Assembly: GCA_013824385.1 (NCBI GenBank)
Contig: PNNU01000143.1
Coordinates: 1 to 7,823 of the forward strand
DNA length: 7,823 bases
Direction: 5' to 3'
From: Anaerolinea sp.
GTDB taxonomy: Bacteria > Chloroflexota > Anaerolineae > Anaerolineales > Anaerolineaceae
Position numbers and translations under genes: made by a program. The notes below the pieces were generated by a model. The model saw only the letters and a program-made list of their open reading frames with translations, had not been told where the DNA came from and did not search any database. Positions 6,781 to 7,823 of this stretch are shown piece after piece. Each line of letters begins with the position of its first letter. Position 1 is the stretch's first letter.

Positions 6781-7395
6781 TTAACTTCGAGCGATGATGC
6801 CAAAGAGGTAGATTTCGGTCAATTCCTGCAGCGCTGCGGATTGCGACTCAGGGTCAGGGGGTTTGCCCAGCAGCATTTCGGTCATGTGAAAAGTGTAAAA
6901 AAGGCCGAAAAAGGCGCGCAGCAATCCATCATTAGAAAGCGGGCGTATGGCTGAAGGGTCGCGTCTGAGTTTGCCGGCGAATTTATCCATACCGGGGGCG
7001 ACCTGCGGCCAGGCGAGTCTCAAGTGTTTGCCCTGAAATTCAACCACATCAATGAAAACCAGCTTGATCAGGTCTGGACGAGCGTTCAGTTGGGTCACCA
7101 GGCGCCTTGCAGCCGTGCGTGCAAGATCCTCCGCGGTGGCGCCCTGAGAATTTTCGAGTGCTAATAGCAGGAGAGGGTAGGGGTTGTACGCTTCGAAAAC
7201 TGCCCTGAAAAGATCGTCCTTATCCGTAAAATGGTTATACAGTGAACCCAGCGCCATGCCGGATTCCCTGGCGATTTGCCGCATGGTGGTGCCGTGAAAA
7301 CCCTGCTCCAAAAAAAGCCGGTGCGCGGCGGATACAATCTGCTGTTTTGAGCGGGTGGGGTTCGGTTTACTTTTCTCTAATTTTTCTTCTGTCAT
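6781..7395 (-). CDS. TetR/AcrR family transcriptional regulator
   Basis: From the ATG at 7393-7395 the protein has 204 residues, a normal TetR size. The N-terminal DNA-binding domain spans about 14-65: SKQQIVSAAHRLFLEQGFHGTTMRQIA, then the recognition helix region ESGMALGSLYNHFTDKDDLF (44-63), which carries the hallmark G-S-L-Y-N-H-F. The variable C-terminal part (about 75-204) would form the ligand pocket and dimer interface; no ligand can be read from it. The open frame extends to an ATG at 7471-7473, adding 26 residues. I prefer 7395 because TetR proteins usually have a short tail before helix 1, but no candidate start has a clear Shine-Dalgarno sequence. The gene is convergent with the membrane-protein gene and is insulated from the pilin unit by a strong terminator, so its target is not evident from context. 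Confidence 0.9.
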   Translation of the reverse strand: MTEEKLEKSKPNPTRSKQQIVSAAHRLFLEQGFHGTTMRQIARESGMALGSLYNHFTDKDDLFRAVFEAYNPYPLLLLALENSQGATAEDLARTAARRLVTQLNARPDLIKLVFIDVVEFQGKHLRLAWPQVAPGMDKFAGKLRRDPSAIRPLSNDGLLRAFFGLFYTFHMTEMLLGKPPDPESQSAALQELTEIYLFGIIARS

Positions 7396-7501
7396 GGGTT
7401 TATTGTATGAGGAAACCAGAATCATGGCAAATGATTTTTTGAAAAGTGAAGCTTTCAACAACATAGTTTTCAATAAGTAGTAATTCTGATAGCAAGTAAA
7501 T

Positions 7502-7537
7502 CAAAAATACTCCTTATACAAATAAGGAGTATTTTTG
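7502..7537. terminator. Perfect palindromic terminator after the pilin genes
   Basis: caaaaatactcctta (7502-7516) and taaggagtatttttg (7523-7537) are exact reverse complements, giving 15-bp arms around a 6-base loop. On both strands the stem ends in a run of five Ts. On the minus strand it begins 37 bases after the pilin stop codon, so it most likely ends the pilin transcript before the TetR gene. It can also stop + strand transcripts. Confidence 0.85.
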
Positions 7538-7574
7538 TCTATATGTTCTCTATAAAAACTTATTACCAATTGTA

Positions 7575-7730
7575 TTAGACACCAGACAAAGAATTGTTTA
7601 TCTTACTGAATACTCCACCGATCTGGGGTCCCAATAAACGCAGGACGACGATCACAACAACTGCAATTAGAACTAAAATCAATGCGTATTCAATTAATCC
7701 TTGCCCTTTTTCTTTCGGTGTGAATAACAT
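7575..7730 (-). CDS. Flp/Fap-type type IVb prepilin
   Basis: The 51-residue product is a mini-pilin precursor. Its leader MLFTPKEKG is short and charged and is followed by QGLIEYALILVLIAVVVIVV. This gives the prepilin-peptidase pattern G9/Q10 with Glu at mature +5 (E14) and Tyr at +6 (Y15), the Flp signature. A hydrophobic helix (about 15-33) follows, then a short tail ending NNSLSGV. After cleavage and export by a Tad-type system, such pilins assemble into thin adhesive fibres. No Tad ATPase, TadB/C, or TadV peptidase gene is in the window. The AGGAGG site at 7735-7740 is the strongest ribosome binding site seen here, suggesting high expression. A related pilin gene lies directly upstream, so the two probably share a transcript that ends at the palindromic terminator. 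The local DNA is more AT-rich than the neighbouring genes. Confidence 0.92.
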   Translation of the reverse strand: MLFTPKEKGQGLIEYALILVLIAVVVIVVLRLLGPQIGGVFSKINNSLSGV

Positions 7731-7734
7731 GTTT

Positions 7735-7740
7735 CCTCCT
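7735..7740 (-). promoter_or_regulatory. Strong ribosome binding site of the pilin gene
   Basis: The minus strand reads AGGAGG, then four bases (AAAC), then the ATG complementary to 7728-7730. It fixes the start of the short pilin gene. The 56-bp gap upstream also holds a CATAAT (-10-like) element without a matching -35, so a separate promoter is not supported. Confidence 0.85.
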
Positions 7741-7786
7741 GTAGAATTCAAATATTATGCCTAAATATAGAATTACCTACATTGAA

Positions 7787-7823
7787 TTAGGCAGCCGATA
7801 AGGAATTATTAATCTTGCTGAAT
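7787..7823 (-). CDS. Second Flp-type pilin, C-terminal end only
   Basis: The right edge cuts this gene. The last 11 codons read FSKINNSLSAA, followed by TAA (complement of 7787-7789). The first nine residues are identical to residues 41-49 of the complete pilin next door, in the same orientation and with the stop at the same relative position. This marks it as a tandem paralogue. The leader and the prepilin cleavage motif are outside the window, so this fragment cannot show whether the gene is intact. Confidence 0.8.
   Translation of the reverse strand, partial: FSKINNSLSAA

Overview
This window looks like chromosomal DNA from a free-living bacterium that ferments or respires sugars. A member of Chloroflexota (Anaerolineae-like) is my best guess, with moderate-to-low confidence. 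The hints are a short Thermus/actinobacterial-type xylose isomerase, tandem Flp-type mini-pilins, and a long polytopic protein with a DDYC motif. No rRNA, tRNA, CRISPR array, transposase or phage gene was seen.

Region 1 (1-4454, + strand) is a D-xylose uptake and isomerisation operon. It holds the 3' end of a sugar-binding protein gene (xylF-like), xylG (tandem-NBD ATPase), xylH (permease) and xylA (xylose isomerase), and ends in hairpins after xylA. XylF captures the sugar outside the membrane, XylH conducts it, XylG powers uptake, and XylA converts xylose to xylulose. No xylulokinase (xylB) or xylose regulator lies inside the window. A GC-rich stem-loop without a + strand T-tract separates xylF from xylG.

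Region 2 (4453-6780) has a small GrpB/UPF0157-family gene on the minus strand. It is divergent from a 554-residue multi-spanning membrane protein resembling DUF6056/GT-C-type proteins. A 16-bp inverted repeat sits in their short shared promoter gap.

Region 3 (6751-7823) begins with a bidirectional terminator, followed by a minus-strand TetR-family regulator. A perfect 15-bp-arm palindromic terminator then closes a minus-strand Flp pilin unit. That unit has one complete 51-residue prepilin gene with a strong ribosome binding site, and the last codons of a second, related pilin gene running off the right edge.

The gene content is mostly recognisable. I see no clear evidence of an undescribed system. 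The points most worth a second look are the asymmetric XylG active sites, the xylF-xylG stem-loop, the tandem pilins, and the uncharacterised membrane protein.
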